Source: Synergistaceae bacterium
GTDB lineage: Bacteria; Synergistota; Synergistia; Synergistales; Synergistaceae
Assembly: GCA_012513245.1 (NCBI GenBank)
Contig: JAAZCN010000011.1
Coordinates: 1 to 25,214 of the forward strand
Direction of reading: 5' to 3'
DNA: 25,214 nucleotides
Each line of letters starts with the position of its first letter. The stretch's first letter is position 1. The notes beneath the pieces were generated by a model. The model ran no database searches, was not told where the DNA came from, and saw nothing but the letters and a program-made list of their open reading frames with translations. Positions 1-7,671 of this stretch are shown in pieces. The position numbers were made by a program, and so were the translations under genes.

Positions 1-362
1 ACATGAGAGTAAAGGTACATTTTATAAATATAATGAGTGTACGCGCCCCTTCGTTTGAGCTGCCTGAACAGGAAGTAGAGCTCAACTATGGCCTGGGCAC
101 CTCACCGGGAAGTCTTGATATTGCACTTGAGCAGTTTTTGAAACTGATGCCAAGGCTTGTAAAGCTTGCCGCTGAAGAAAAAGCCCTGAGGTCAATGGCT
201 CTGGAGATAGAGAGGACAAGAAGAAGGGTAAACGCTCTCGAGCATGTAATGATCCCTTCGTTTGTCGAAGCAATACGTTCTATCTCAATGAAGCTTGAAG
301 AAATGGAACGATCAACGCTTTCAAGGCTGATGGTCATAAAGGACATAGTCCGTTCCCATTAG
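1..362 (+). CDS. atpD: V-type (A/V) ATP synthase subunit D, C-terminal part (5' end outside window)
   Basis: This is the last 119 codons of a gene that begins before the window; the ATG at position 3 is just an internal Met. Subunit D is the central stalk of the rotary V/A-type ATPase and couples the catalytic head to the membrane ring. The visible part carries the family's most recognisable stretch near residues 70-85, the block RTRRRVNALEHVMIP, followed by a long helix ending in RLMVIKDIVRSH. Family members are usually about 200-220 residues, so roughly the N-terminal half is missing. The gene ends about 30 bases before rnpB, so it is probably the last gene of its operon. The V-type symbol ntpD is an equally good name. 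The family call is secure from the C-terminal coiled-coil motif; whether the enzyme pumps H+ or Na+ cannot be told from this subunit. Confidence 0.9.
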   Translation, partial: MRVKVHFINIMSVRAPSFELPEQEVELNYGLGTSPGSLDIALEQFLKLMPRLVKLAAEEKALRSMALEIERTRRRVNALEHVMIPSFVEAIRSISMKLEEMERSTLSRLMVIKDIVRSH

Positions 363-381
363 CTTGGCCGAAAAAATCTGC

Positions 382-387
382 TATACT
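382..387 (+). promoter_or_regulatory. Probable -10 box of the rnpB promoter
   Basis: TATACT at 382-387 matches the sigma-70 -10 consensus at five of six positions. It lies six bases before the first base of the rnpB P1 helix (393), where the transcript should start. A convincing -35 hexamer is not seen at the usual distance; TTAGCT at 359-364 has the right 17-base spacing but is a poor match. The placement right after the ATPase stop codon argues that rnpB has its own promoter. Confidence 0.5.
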
Positions 388-392
388 TGTAT

Positions 393-740
393 TGGGAGTA
401 CAAGATCCAGCCGCCGGCGCTATGCGCGGGAGGAAAGTCCGGGCTCCACAGGGCAGGATGCAGGATAAAATCCTGCGAGTGCGAACTTAGGGAAAGTGCC
501 ACAGAAAAATACCGCCCGCGTAAGCGGGTAAGGGTGAAAAGGTGGGGTAAGAGCCCACCGGCCGAAAGGGTGACCTTCGGGCCAGGCAAACCCCATCCGG
601 AGCAAGGTCGAATAGGGGAGGACGAGGCTGCCCGCTGACTCCCGGGTACGACCGCTAGAGTCCGTCTGTAAGGACGGAATTAGATAAATGGCTGGAGAGG
701 ACTTAGTCTTTTACAGGACCCGGCTTATTGAGTGCTCCCA
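393..740 (+). ncRNA. rnpB: RNase P RNA (rnpB), bacterial class A
   Basis: This is the catalytic RNA of ribonuclease P, which removes the 5' leader from precursor tRNAs. The conserved core is plain: GAGGAAAGTCCGGGCTCC near 430-447, ACAGAAAAATACCGCC near 501-516, GGGTAAGGGTGAAAAGGTGG near 526-545, the helix GGTGGGGTAAGAGCCCACC, and the 3' signature ending ACCCGGCTTAT near 718-728. The two ends pair as helix P1: 393-401 (TGGGAGTAC) with 732-740, a nine-pair helix with one G-U pair, which fixes the ends to within a few bases. About 348 nt is a normal length. The gene sits between the ATPase operon and the dcw cluster, with its own -10 box and terminator. Small open frames on either strand here are chance. 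Confidence 0.97.
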
Positions 741-743
741 TCT

Positions 744-787
744 AAAGAGGAGAGACAGGTTTTGAAACCTGTCTCTCCTCTTTTTTT
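744..787 (+). terminator. Strong intrinsic terminator of rnpB
   Basis: A perfect inverted repeat pairs 744-762 (AAAGAGGAGAGACAGGTTT) with 765-783, followed by a T run through 787. The hairpin is about 17 pairs closed by a small loop and is A-rich on the 5' side, so it might also stop transcripts coming from the other direction. It starts four bases after the rnpB P1 helix and separates rnpB from the mraZ promoter region. Confidence 0.93.
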
Positions 788-988
788 AATTAAAATCGGC
801 AATGGGTTTAAAATATTAAGTTTTAAGATTTTTCTTGTATGCATACACTGAGGAATCAATATGCATTTTTATAAAAAAGAGGCTATCAAAACTCTGTCAT
901 AATCACATCAATCTCAGATTATGATCCTATGGGATCAATTTAGGTTATGGGATTAAATTCTAAGGTCTTGCTTTGTTAGACCATAGGG
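788..988. other. AT-rich intergenic region upstream of mraZ
   Basis: About 200 bases with no credible gene between the rnpB terminator and the mraZ control region. It is rich in A and T, with several short A/T runs. Within it I see one short inverted repeat (922-937) and a repeated TATGGGAT (928-935 and 946-953), listed separately. No clear second promoter stands out. Confidence 0.6.
922..937. repeat. Short inverted repeat upstream of the mraZ promoter
   Basis: TGATCC at 922-927 is the exact reverse complement of GGATCA at 932-937, with the four-base spacer TATG. The right arm overlaps TATGGGAT (928-935), which recurs at 946-953, 18 bases further on. The core TGGGA also occurs in the first MraZ box (996-1000). 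It could be an operator or chance; six-base arms are not rare in AT-rich DNA. Confidence 0.3.
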
Positions 989-994
989 TTTAAT
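968..994 (+). promoter_or_regulatory. Candidate promoter of the dcw cluster (mraZ promoter)
   Basis: TTTAAT at 989-994 matches the -10 consensus at five of six bases. TTGCTT at 968-973 is a plausible -35, but the 15-base spacer is short. The -10 box ends directly before the first MraZ box, so bound MraZ would cover the start site, as known for mraZ promoters elsewhere. The location is supported mostly by this context, not by the strength of the hexamers. Confidence 0.35.
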
Positions 995-1028
995 GTGGGA
1001 TAAAGTGGCACGAAGTGGAGTAAAGTGG
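995..1028 (+). promoter_or_regulatory. MraZ operator: four GTGG boxes at 10-bp spacing
   Basis: GTGG occurs at 995-998, 1005-1008, 1015-1018 and 1025-1028, exactly one helical turn apart. Three of the four are preceded by AA, giving units such as AAAGTGGCAC and AAAGTGGGTG. MraZ proteins are known to bind tandem TGGG/GTGG repeats with about this period upstream of their own gene and to regulate the dcw operon. Here the array begins just after the candidate -10 box and its last unit falls in the ribosome binding region of mraZ, so binding could block both transcription start and translation start. Confidence 0.85.
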
Positions 1029-1039
1029 GTGAATTATAC

Positions 1040-1465
1040 ATGCTGGTGGGTAGCTATAACCATAAACTGGACAGTAAGGGCAGAACGGTATTGCCCGCTC
1101 GCTTCAGGGGAGAGCTGGGCTCTTCCATTGTTGCTACTATCGGCATAGACCGCTGCATAGCGATTTATCCTGTCAGCAGGTGGGAAGAGCTGATACTGAA
1201 ACTGAAAGATCTCTCTTCCTTCAAGAAAAAGACCCGTGATTTCAGAAGAGTATTGCTCTCTATGGCCACAGAATTGGAAATAGACGGTTCAGGCAGAGTG
1301 TTGATCCCTTCGTCACTCAGGGAATATGCCTTGATCGACCAGGAAGTGACCCTTATAGGACTTGAAGATCATCTTGAGATCTGGGACAGCATCAGATGGG
1401 AAGAACAACGCAGCGGAGTTCTTATGGATTTCAGTGACCTGTCTGAGGATCTTGAAGGAATATGA
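1040..1465 (+). CDS. mraZ: Transcriptional regulator MraZ
   Basis: MraZ is a DNA-binding protein that controls the dcw operon, usually its first gene. The 141-residue product has two AbrB-like half domains, each with the DxxxR signature: DSKGR at residues 11-15 and DGSGR at 82-86, each followed by the (V/L)(L/I)P motif. I chose ATG at 1040 because the family begins M-x-x-G-x-Y/x-H-x-x-D, matching MLVGSYNHKLDSKGR, and GGGTGA at 1027-1032 is well spaced. A GTG at 1025 in the same frame would add five residues, and that codon is part of the fourth MraZ box. The gene overlaps rsmH by four bases (ATGA), suggesting coupled translation. Confidence 0.95.
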   Translation: MLVGSYNHKLDSKGRTVLPARFRGELGSSIVATIGIDRCIAIYPVSRWEELILKLKDLSSFKKKTRDFRRVLLSMATELEIDGSGRVLIPSSLREYALIDQEVTLIGLEDHLEIWDSIRWEEQRSGVLMDFSDLSEDLEGI

Positions 1466-2421
1466 AAGAACATATCCCGGTAATGGTCAATGAGGTGCTT
1501 GAAGCCCTTAGGCCTTGGGAGGAAGTCAGCATAACTGTCGACGCTACATTGGGACTCGGAGGTCATACAGGTTTTATTCTTAATAACTGCCCCGAAGCAT
1601 ATGTAATAGGGTTCGACCAGGATCCATACGCCAGAAAAATAGCTGAGGAGAACCTGTCAAGGTTTACAGGAAGATTTGAAATTGAAGCCGACAACTTCAG
1701 GCACATCGAAAAACTTAAAGAGAGAGCGGGATGGAAAGGCGCTTCATCTGTTCTGTTCGATCTGGGGGTCTCGAATATGCAGATCACAGAGTCAGAAAGA
1801 GGATTTTCATTCCAGGAAGACGGTCCGCTTGACATGAGAATGGATGCCGCAGAGCAGACAAATAGTGAACTGACAGCTAAGGAAATACTTGATAACCGGT
1901 CAATAAAAGAGATAACAGAGATATTCAGGAATTACGGCGAAGAACAATATGCGTATCAAATTGCCAGAGGCATCGTCAGAAATAGGGAGAGCGGAGGAAG
2001 TTTAAGTACAACAGGGGATCTTGTAGATCTGATAAGAAAAATACTGCCCGCCCCTGTACAGAGGAAAATGGGAGGGCATCCCGCAAGGAAAGTCTTTCAG
2101 GCGCTAAGGATAGCGGTAAACGATGAAATGAATGCACTGGAAGAGGCTCTGGACGGGGCACTGAAGATACTTAGTCCGGGTGGAAAGATACTTGCTATCT
2201 CCTACCATTCACTTGAAGACAGGATAGTTAAAACCAGGTTCAGAAAGTGGCAGGCAGAGGGTTTGGGTAAGGCAAGACCAAGAAAAGCCATCATTCCCTC
2301 CGAGATCGAAATAGAAAACAATCATAAATCAAGAAGCGCAAAACTGAGAATATTTGAATCAGAAACAGAAAATTCAAGGAAGGGTGACAAAGCCGATGCA
2401 ATACACAGAATGCCGACATGA
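1462..2421 (+). CDS. rsmH: 16S rRNA (cytosine-1402 N4) methyltransferase RsmH (MraW)
   Basis: RsmH methylates N4 of C1402 in the decoding centre of 16S rRNA using S-adenosylmethionine. All family blocks are present in 319 residues, a normal length: HIPVMVNEVLEAL at the N-terminus, the SAM-binding DATLGLGGHT at 27-36, FDLGVSNMQ at 99-107, RGFSFQEDGPLDMRMD at 113-128, and SYHSLEDR at 247-254. The start overlaps the mraZ stop as ATGA. The 3' end overlaps the next gene by 26 bases. Its place as second gene of the cluster is the standard one. Confidence 0.97.
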   Translation: MKEHIPVMVNEVLEALRPWEEVSITVDATLGLGGHTGFILNNCPEAYVIGFDQDPYARKIAEENLSRFTGRFEIEADNFRHIEKLKERAGWKGASSVLFDLGVSNMQITESERGFSFQEDGPLDMRMDAAEQTNSELTAKEILDNRSIKEITEIFRNYGEEQYAYQIARGIVRNRESGGSLSTTGDLVDLIRKILPAPVQRKMGGHPARKVFQALRIAVNDEMNALEEALDGALKILSPGGKILAISYHSLEDRIVKTRFRKWQAEGLGKARPRKAIIPSEIEIENNHKSRSAKLRIFESETENSRKGDKADAIHRMPT

Positions 2422-2797
2422 GACCGGAAGACCTCATTCATCACTTTTCGTAGTTTGTTTTTTATCTGTCTTCATCTGCGCCGCAGCGCTTGGGACGCTC
2501 CGTCTTTATGGCCTTTATCTTGAACACCGTATATCTGAGACTGCCGGCAGGATCGAAGTATGCAGAGAATCAAACCTTGAAATGTCAAAAAAATATTCGG
2601 AACTACTTTCGCCGGCAAGGATATACAGCTATGCCCGGGAAGAACTTGGCATGGTCAATGCTGAAAATATCAGGACAGTAAAAGTAGATAATTCGGACAT
2701 CATGGTTGCTCAGGCGAACGTATATCCTTTGGAAGAAAAGACGGGCTTTCTTGATTACATAAATCCTTTTGTAAGGAAGGCACATGCCAAGAATTAA
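2396..2797 (+). CDS. ftsL: FtsL-like septum formation protein
   Basis: This is a 133-residue bitopic membrane protein: a short cytoplasmic tail, one hydrophobic segment at about residues 16-38 (SSLFVVCFLSVFICAAALG and on), then an outside part with heptad-like spacing and an end rich in charged residues. Size, topology and location between rsmH and the penicillin-binding protein match FtsL, which joins FtsQ/DivIB and FtsB/DivIC in the divisome. FtsL sequences diverge strongly, so the call rests on layout and topology. I chose ATG 2396, which follows AAGGAAGGGTGA, over a TTG at 2354 that would extend 14 residues further into rsmH. It overlaps rsmH by 26 bases and the next gene by 14. Confidence 0.75.
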   Translation: MQYTECRHETGRPHSSLFVVCFLSVFICAAALGTLRLYGLYLEHRISETAGRIEVCRESNLEMSKKYSELLSPARIYSYAREELGMVNAENIRTVKVDNSDIMVAQANVYPLEEKTGFLDYINPFVRKAHAKN

Positions 2798-4499
2798 AAA
2801 AAGTGAGCCCGAGAATATCAGGCGTTCAAAGTCTGTGTGGAGGGCAGTATATGTAGTAATGTTGATCCTTGCGGCAGGTACGGCATGGGTTCAGCTAAAA
2901 CCGGATGCCAGAGTCGTAAGACAATCACAGAGACAATACTGGGCAAGCGTGGCAGTCAGTGCCTCCAGAGGGGAAATAAAAGATCGGAACGGGATCTCTC
3001 TGGCAGTATCTGTACCTGCCACAAGTTTTTTTATAGACCCAAAGTACTGGGATCCGAAAAGCGCGGATCTGCTTTCAAAGCCTTTTGGTAAAAATAATGC
3101 TAAGAAATTTTCTAAAAACCTGCCCGGTCGGTTTCATTGGGTCGTAAGGAATGTCCCAAAAGCCAGAGCCGACGCATTTTTAAAAAAAGAGATCCCGGGC
3201 CTCTATACGATAAGCGAGAGGATCAGGGTATATCCACATGGAGAGCTTGCGTCGCATGTACTTGGTTACTGTGATATTGATGATTACGGACAGGCCGGAG
3301 TTGAACTTGCCTGGAACCATATTCTCTTCTCACCGCCCCGGACCAGATTTTTAACAAGGGACTCCAAAGGGAAGACTTTGGACATCATGGGTGGAAAATC
3401 AGGGGTCCTGAAAAACACCTCAGGTTCGATAACGCTTACAATAGATTCACGTATACAGCAGATAATAGAGTGGCGTCTGAGCGAGGGTGCAAAAGCCGCT
3501 AAGGCTTCATGGGGAGCCTGTGTCTGCGTGGATCCGAATACAGGGGAGGTCCTTGCTCTTGCAAGCTATCCTTCGTTGGACCCGAATGACAGAAAAAACC
3601 TCAAGGATCAAAATGCAGTAAGGAATAATGTGGTAGGAAGGGTATTCGAACCCGGATCTATCTTTAAGCCCATTACGATGTCGATAGCGATAGAGACAGC
3701 TGCAGCGAATAAAAACAGCACGTATAACTGCAGAGGCACCATGAAACTGGCCGACAAGACTATGAGCGATGTAAACAAAAAAGCCCATGGGATCCAGGAT
3801 CTTGCGCACGTGTTGATGAATTCGTGCAATATCGGGATGACCTTGATGTCAATGGGGGTCCCGAGGCATCAGGCTTACGGAATGCTCAAACAGTTTGGAT
3901 TCGGTGAAAAGACAGAGATCGAGCTTGCGGGCGAAGAATCCGGACTCATCAAGTCTCCCGAAGAGTGGCTTGGTACTGTTCCCGCCAACATTTTTATCGG
4001 GCAGGGAATAGCTGTCACTCCGCTGCAGGCGGTAATGGCGATCGGAAGTATAGCCAACGGCGGATCGCTTATGAAACCTTACCTGATAGCAGAGGTCCGG
4101 GACAGTGACGGCAAGGTCATACACGAAGGCGGACGCAGGGTCCGCTATCAGGTCATGTCGCCTCAAACTGCTGATTTCATGAGGACCGCGATGGAGAGAG
4201 TTGTTAGTGAAGGCGGAGGCAAACATGCATTTACAGAAAAAGTTTCAATTGCCGGAAAGACAGGAACTGCCCAGATAGCATCGGGGGGCAAATATACAAA
4301 GGGACAATATGTTGCTTCTTTTGTGGGGTTCTGGCCGGCTGAAAAACCCAGGTATGCGATGATAATCAGTTTGGGAGAGCCACAGGGAGCAAGGTATTAC
4401 GGCGGACAGATAGCTGCGCCAATATTCAGATTGATCGCTGAGGACATTGTGCAGGTATCTCCTACGGAAAAAGACCTGATGATGACAAACGTAAACTAA
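2784..4499 (+). CDS. ftsI: Class B penicillin-binding protein, septal transpeptidase (FtsI/PBP3-type)
   Basis: This enzyme crosslinks peptidoglycan stem peptides at the septum and works with FtsW. The 571-residue protein has one N-terminal membrane anchor (about residues 19-37), a dimerisation/pedestal domain starting near VSASRGEIKDRNG, and a transpeptidase domain. The three active-site motifs are intact: SIFK (Ser292-Lys295), SCN (Ser347-Asn349) and KTGT (492-495). There are no PASTA repeats at the C-terminus, so it is closer to FtsI than to SpoVD or PBP2x types. It starts inside the end of ftsL (14-base overlap, with AAGGA six bases upstream). A 70-85 base gap follows, the first clear gap since mraZ. 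Confidence 0.95.
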   Translation: MPRIKKSEPENIRRSKSVWRAVYVVMLILAAGTAWVQLKPDARVVRQSQRQYWASVAVSASRGEIKDRNGISLAVSVPATSFFIDPKYWDPKSADLLSKPFGKNNAKKFSKNLPGRFHWVVRNVPKARADAFLKKEIPGLYTISERIRVYPHGELASHVLGYCDIDDYGQAGVELAWNHILFSPPRTRFLTRDSKGKTLDIMGGKSGVLKNTSGSITLTIDSRIQQIIEWRLSEGAKAAKASWGACVCVDPNTGEVLALASYPSLDPNDRKNLKDQNAVRNNVVGRVFEPGSIFKPITMSIAIETAAANKNSTYNCRGTMKLADKTMSDVNKKAHGIQDLAHVLMNSCNIGMTLMSMGVPRHQAYGMLKQFGFGEKTEIELAGEESGLIKSPEEWLGTVPANIFIGQGIAVTPLQAVMAIGSIANGGSLMKPYLIAEVRDSDGKVIHEGGRRVRYQVMSPQTADFMRTAMERVVSEGGGKHAFTEKVSIAGKTGTAQIASGGKYTKGQYVASFVGFWPAEKPRYAMIISLGEPQGARYYGGQIAAPIFRLIAEDIVQVSPTEKDLMMTNVN

Positions 4500-4570
4500 G
4501 CGATCGACAGTTATATAAGCCGATCAATTTTTTGAAAATATCGGTAATAAAATTCCCATTGGAGATCTTA

Positions 4571-4576
4571 TGGAGG
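4571..4576 (+). promoter_or_regulatory. Ribosome binding site deciding the murE1 start
   Basis: TGGAGG lies eight bases before ATG 4585. An in-frame ATG at 4570 overlaps this site and has no good site of its own, so translation most likely begins at 4585. Confidence 0.75.
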
Positions 4577-4584
4577 TATTTTTT

Positions 4585-6093
4585 ATGAAGTTAAGCAGCC
4601 TTGTCTCTTTATTAGAAAAAACCCCTCTTAATATCAGGATCTACAGCGCATCGTGCCCGGGAAACCTAATAGAGGCTGAAGTTGATAATTTGGTTTCGGA
4701 CAGCAGAAAAGTCACTAAGGGATCAATATTTGCATGTGTAGAGGGTGAACATTCCGATGGCCACGCCTTTGCTCAGGCGGCTCTTTCATTAGGAGCAGCA
4801 GCTCTTCTTTGTGAACGTCCACTAAATAATATAGATATTCCACAGCTGATCTGTACTGATGTCAGAAGAAACATGGGCAGGGTCGCCTCTTTATTGTACG
4901 ATGAGCCTGTTTCCAGGCTTAAGATGTTGGTTATAACCGGCACCAACGGCAAAACCACCTCAACGTTCATGTTAAAGTCTATTCTGGAAAACACCGGGAT
5001 AAAAACAGGTCTGATTGGGACAGTCCGGTGCGATGACGGTTTTCTAAAAGAAGATGCCGAGCATACGACACCGGAAGGCTCTGACTTGCAGGCCTGGCTC
5101 CATAGAATGGTCTCCAACGGGTGCAGCGCCTGCGTTATGGAGGCTTCCTCACACGCCATCAGCCAGGGGAGGATAGACGGAGTCCTTTATGACCGGGCAG
5201 GCTTTACCAACCTGACAGTAGACCATCTTAACTACCACGTGGATATGGGATCTTACTTTGAAGTTAAAAAGAACCTTTTTAAAAACTATATGCGTGATGG
5301 CTGGCGTGCTGCCGTGAACATTGACGATCCATACGGAGCACGTCTTTATGATGAAATCGGAGAACGCTGCGTTGGATACAGCCTTGTTGACAGAAGGGCT
5401 GATTTCTATGCCAGTGTAAAAAAAGCTTCTGTTGAAGGTATGGAAATAGAGATAAAGACGCCTGATCCCAATGCTCCAACTTATGTAAAGCTTCCGCTTA
5501 TTGGCGCTCACAATGTTATGAACGCCCTTCAGGCTCTCTCTCTTTCCTGGACGCTTGGCATAGGATGTGAAGCTGCAATGGAAGGGCTTGTCAAAATGAA
5601 ACAGGTGCCGGGCCGGCTTGAAAGATACCTTATTCAAGCGAGCGGAACATGTGTAATAGACTTTGCACATAACCCTGACGGACTTGAAAAAATACTTACT
5701 GCGCTAAGATCCATATGTGAAGGGAAATTGACGGTCGTCTTCGGTGCAAGCGGAGAGAGTGATATAAGCAAACGTCCTCTGATGGGTGAAATTGCATCCC
5801 GGCTTGCTGATAAAGTGATCATAAGTTCTGACAATCCCAAAAGTGAAGATCCTGCAGCTATTGCGGCAGAGATATTTCTGGGAGCAAAAAAACATGATAC
5901 TGACTGCAATGTTATTATTGACAGAAATGAAGCAGTCAGTTTTGGGCTTGATAACCTGCAGAGCGGAGATATTCTGCTGTTGGCGGGCAAAGGTCCCGAA
6001 TCCTACCAGATACTTAAAGACGGACCTGTTGCATATTCTGATAAAGAAGCTATGGCAGCCTGGTGCAGTAAAAATAGCAGAAAATATATCTGA
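4585..6093 (+). CDS. murE: UDP-N-acetylmuramoyl-tripeptide synthetase MurE, first of two copies, with altered amino-acid pocket
   Basis: This is a cytoplasmic Mur ligase of the MurE family (502 residues), which adds the third residue to UDP-MurNAc-L-Ala-D-Glu. It shows the N-terminal UDP-binding block SDSRKVTKGSIFACVEG (from 38), the P-loop GTNGKTTS (119-126), HTTPEGSDLQ (160-169), SSHA (188-191), the lysine expected to be carbamylated (Lys228 in YFEVKK), and DFAHNPDGLEK. In known meso-DAP-adding MurE, two arginines hold the amino acid: the R of GGDRD and the R of DNPR. Here these read SGESD (Ser392) and DNPK (Lys419), so both are replaced. The late motif GKGHE reads GKGPE. It is followed by a close paralogue. 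It may add a different residue, act as a partner, or be drifting. Family call firm; substrate unknown. Confidence 0.92.
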   Translation: MKLSSLVSLLEKTPLNIRIYSASCPGNLIEAEVDNLVSDSRKVTKGSIFACVEGEHSDGHAFAQAALSLGAAALLCERPLNNIDIPQLICTDVRRNMGRVASLLYDEPVSRLKMLVITGTNGKTTSTFMLKSILENTGIKTGLIGTVRCDDGFLKEDAEHTTPEGSDLQAWLHRMVSNGCSACVMEASSHAISQGRIDGVLYDRAGFTNLTVDHLNYHVDMGSYFEVKKNLFKNYMRDGWRAAVNIDDPYGARLYDEIGERCVGYSLVDRRADFYASVKKASVEGMEIEIKTPDPNAPTYVKLPLIGAHNVMNALQALSLSWTLGIGCEAAMEGLVKMKQVPGRLERYLIQASGTCVIDFAHNPDGLEKILTALRSICEGKLTVVFGASGESDISKRPLMGEIASRLADKVIISSDNPKSEDPAAIAAEIFLGAKKHDTDCNVIIDRNEAVSFGLDNLQSGDILLLAGKGPESYQILKDGPVAYSDKEAMAAWCSKNSRKYI

Positions 6094-6165
6094 TGATTTT
6101 CGCATTTCCAATATATTACAACAAATACTGATATCGAAAACTAACCTGTAAACGGGGTGTTTTTT

Positions 6166-7671
6166 ATGAAAATAAGAGAATTGCTGGCAAAGCTCGAAAA
6201 AAGCGACCTAAATTATAAAATATGGCTGCCGGATGACCGGAGCCCTGAAAATGACTTCGAAATTTCACAATTGGTTTCAGACAGCAGAAAGGTTATTCCG
6301 GGCTCGATATTCGCCTGTGTTAAGGGAGATCATACCGACGGCCATGGCTATGCCGAGAAAGCTTTTGCATCGGGCGCCTCTGCCCTGCTATGTGAGCGAA
6401 AGCTTGACTTTCAGATCCCACAGATAATTTCAGAGGATATCAGGCGTAATATGGGGACCGTTGCATCGATCCTCTATAACGAACCTGCGAAAAAACTGAC
6501 GATGATAGCGCTGACAGGTACTAACGGAAAGACTACATCGACTTTTATGACAAAATCGATCCTAGATCACTCAGGTATCAAAACCGGAATGTTAGGAACT
6601 ATATACTACGACGACGGAAATTCATCCGTAGATGCCGAACACACTACACCGGAAGGTTCAGACCTGCAGCACTGGCTCAGCAGGATGGTCACAAACGGCT
6701 GTGAGGCATGTATTATGGAGACATCGTCCCATGCGTTGGTACAGGGACGGATCGAAGGAGTTCATTTTGACAGAGCAGGTTTTACGAATCTTACAGTAGA
6801 CCACCTGGATTTCCATAAAGACATGGAGTCGTACTTCACAGCAAAAAAGATACTCTTTGAAAAATATATGAGAAACAACTGGATGGCTGCTGTAAACAGA
6901 GATGACGCATATGGCCGGCGCCTTATAAGCGAACTTGGAAACAGGGCAATTAGTTACGGCACAATTGACAGGGATTCAAAGTTCTTTGCTGAGATAAAAG
7001 GAACTTCGATCGAAGGCGTGGATGTGGAAATAAGCACACCTGATTCAAAGATAGCTGTCACTTCAAGGCTGCCTCTGCTTGGTGAGTATAATATTATGAA
7101 TGCTCTGCAGGCTCTTTCGATTTGCTGGTCATTGGGAGTCCGAGACAAAACCGCAATGGAGGGGCTGCTGTTGATGAAGCAGGTCCCGGGAAGGCTTGAA
7201 CGCTATATAATATCCGGTTCCGGAACATGTGTCATAGACTTTGCCCACAGCCCTGACAGCCTTGAAAAAGTGCTTAAGACTCTCAGGAGCGTCTGTAAAG
7301 GCAAGTTATTTGTAGTTTTTGGCGCCGGGGGAGACAGAGATAAGACGAAACGTCCCAGCATGGGGGAGATAGCAGCGAAGCTTGCTGATTCTGTCATCAT
7401 AACCTCTGACAATCCAAGAAGCGAAGATCCCGAAGTAATTGTTTCCGAAATAGAAGAGGGAGCTAAAAAGCACTCTCCGGAATATACCCGTATAGTGGAC
7501 AGAAGATCGGCGATTTTTGAAGGGCTGAGCAGGACAGGATCAGATGACATACTTCTGATAGCAGGAAAGGGGCCTGAACCTTACCAGATACTTAAAGAGG
7601 GGCCGATACCATTCCTGGACAAAAACATGATGTTTGAATGGTGCATAGAAAACGGCAAGGAGGTGATCTGA
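6166..7671 (+). CDS. murE: UDP-MurNAc-tripeptide synthetase MurE, second copy, with canonical DAP-type motifs
   Basis: This 501-residue Mur ligase is well over half identical by eye to the gene just upstream, over its whole length, so the two arose by tandem duplication. It has the P-loop GTNGKTTS (118-125), HTTPEGSDLQ, SSHA, the carbamylated-lysine site (Lys227 in YFTAKK) and DFAHSPDSLEK. Unlike its neighbour it keeps GGDRD (Arg391) and DNPR (Arg418), the arginines that bind meso-diaminopimelate in the known enzyme, so it is the likelier true DAP ligase. The GKGHE motif reads GKGPE, as in the first copy. ATG 6166 is preferred over GTG 6157 because GGGGTG at 6154-6159 is then a usable ribosome site and the N-terminus aligns with copy one. 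A gap of 72 bases precedes it; its stop overlaps the murF start by one base. Confidence 0.95.
   Translation: MKIRELLAKLEKSDLNYKIWLPDDRSPENDFEISQLVSDSRKVIPGSIFACVKGDHTDGHGYAEKAFASGASALLCERKLDFQIPQIISEDIRRNMGTVASILYNEPAKKLTMIALTGTNGKTTSTFMTKSILDHSGIKTGMLGTIYYDDGNSSVDAEHTTPEGSDLQHWLSRMVTNGCEACIMETSSHALVQGRIEGVHFDRAGFTNLTVDHLDFHKDMESYFTAKKILFEKYMRNNWMAAVNRDDAYGRRLISELGNRAISYGTIDRDSKFFAEIKGTSIEGVDVEISTPDSKIAVTSRLPLLGEYNIMNALQALSICWSLGVRDKTAMEGLLLMKQVPGRLERYIISGSGTCVIDFAHSPDSLEKVLKTLRSVCKGKLFVVFGAGGDRDKTKRPSMGEIAAKLADSVIITSDNPRSEDPEVIVSEIEEGAKKHSPEYTRIVDRRSAIFEGLSRTGSDDILLIAGKGPEPYQILKEGPIPFLDKNMMFEWCIENGKEVI

Noticed and set aside
387..638. Open frames over the rnpB region, on both strands
   Set aside because: The region is the RNase P RNA, with conserved core motifs and paired ends; the frames have no ribosome sites.
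2354..2395. TTG start for the ftsL-like gene
   Set aside because: It would extend deeper into rsmH without a ribosome site, while ATG 2396 has one.
4519..4544. Possible hairpin CCGAT...ATCGG between ftsI and murE1
   Set aside because: Only five pairs around a loop of about 15 bases and no T run after it; too weak for a terminator.
5149..5670. Minus-strand open frame of 173 codons inside the first murE
   Set aside because: The murE protein is fully supported here by conserved motifs; the antisense frame has no sign of a real product.
4570..7671. Second murE as an assembly duplicate
   Set aside because: The two copies differ widely at the base level and in amino acids, so they are not a repeated assembly segment.
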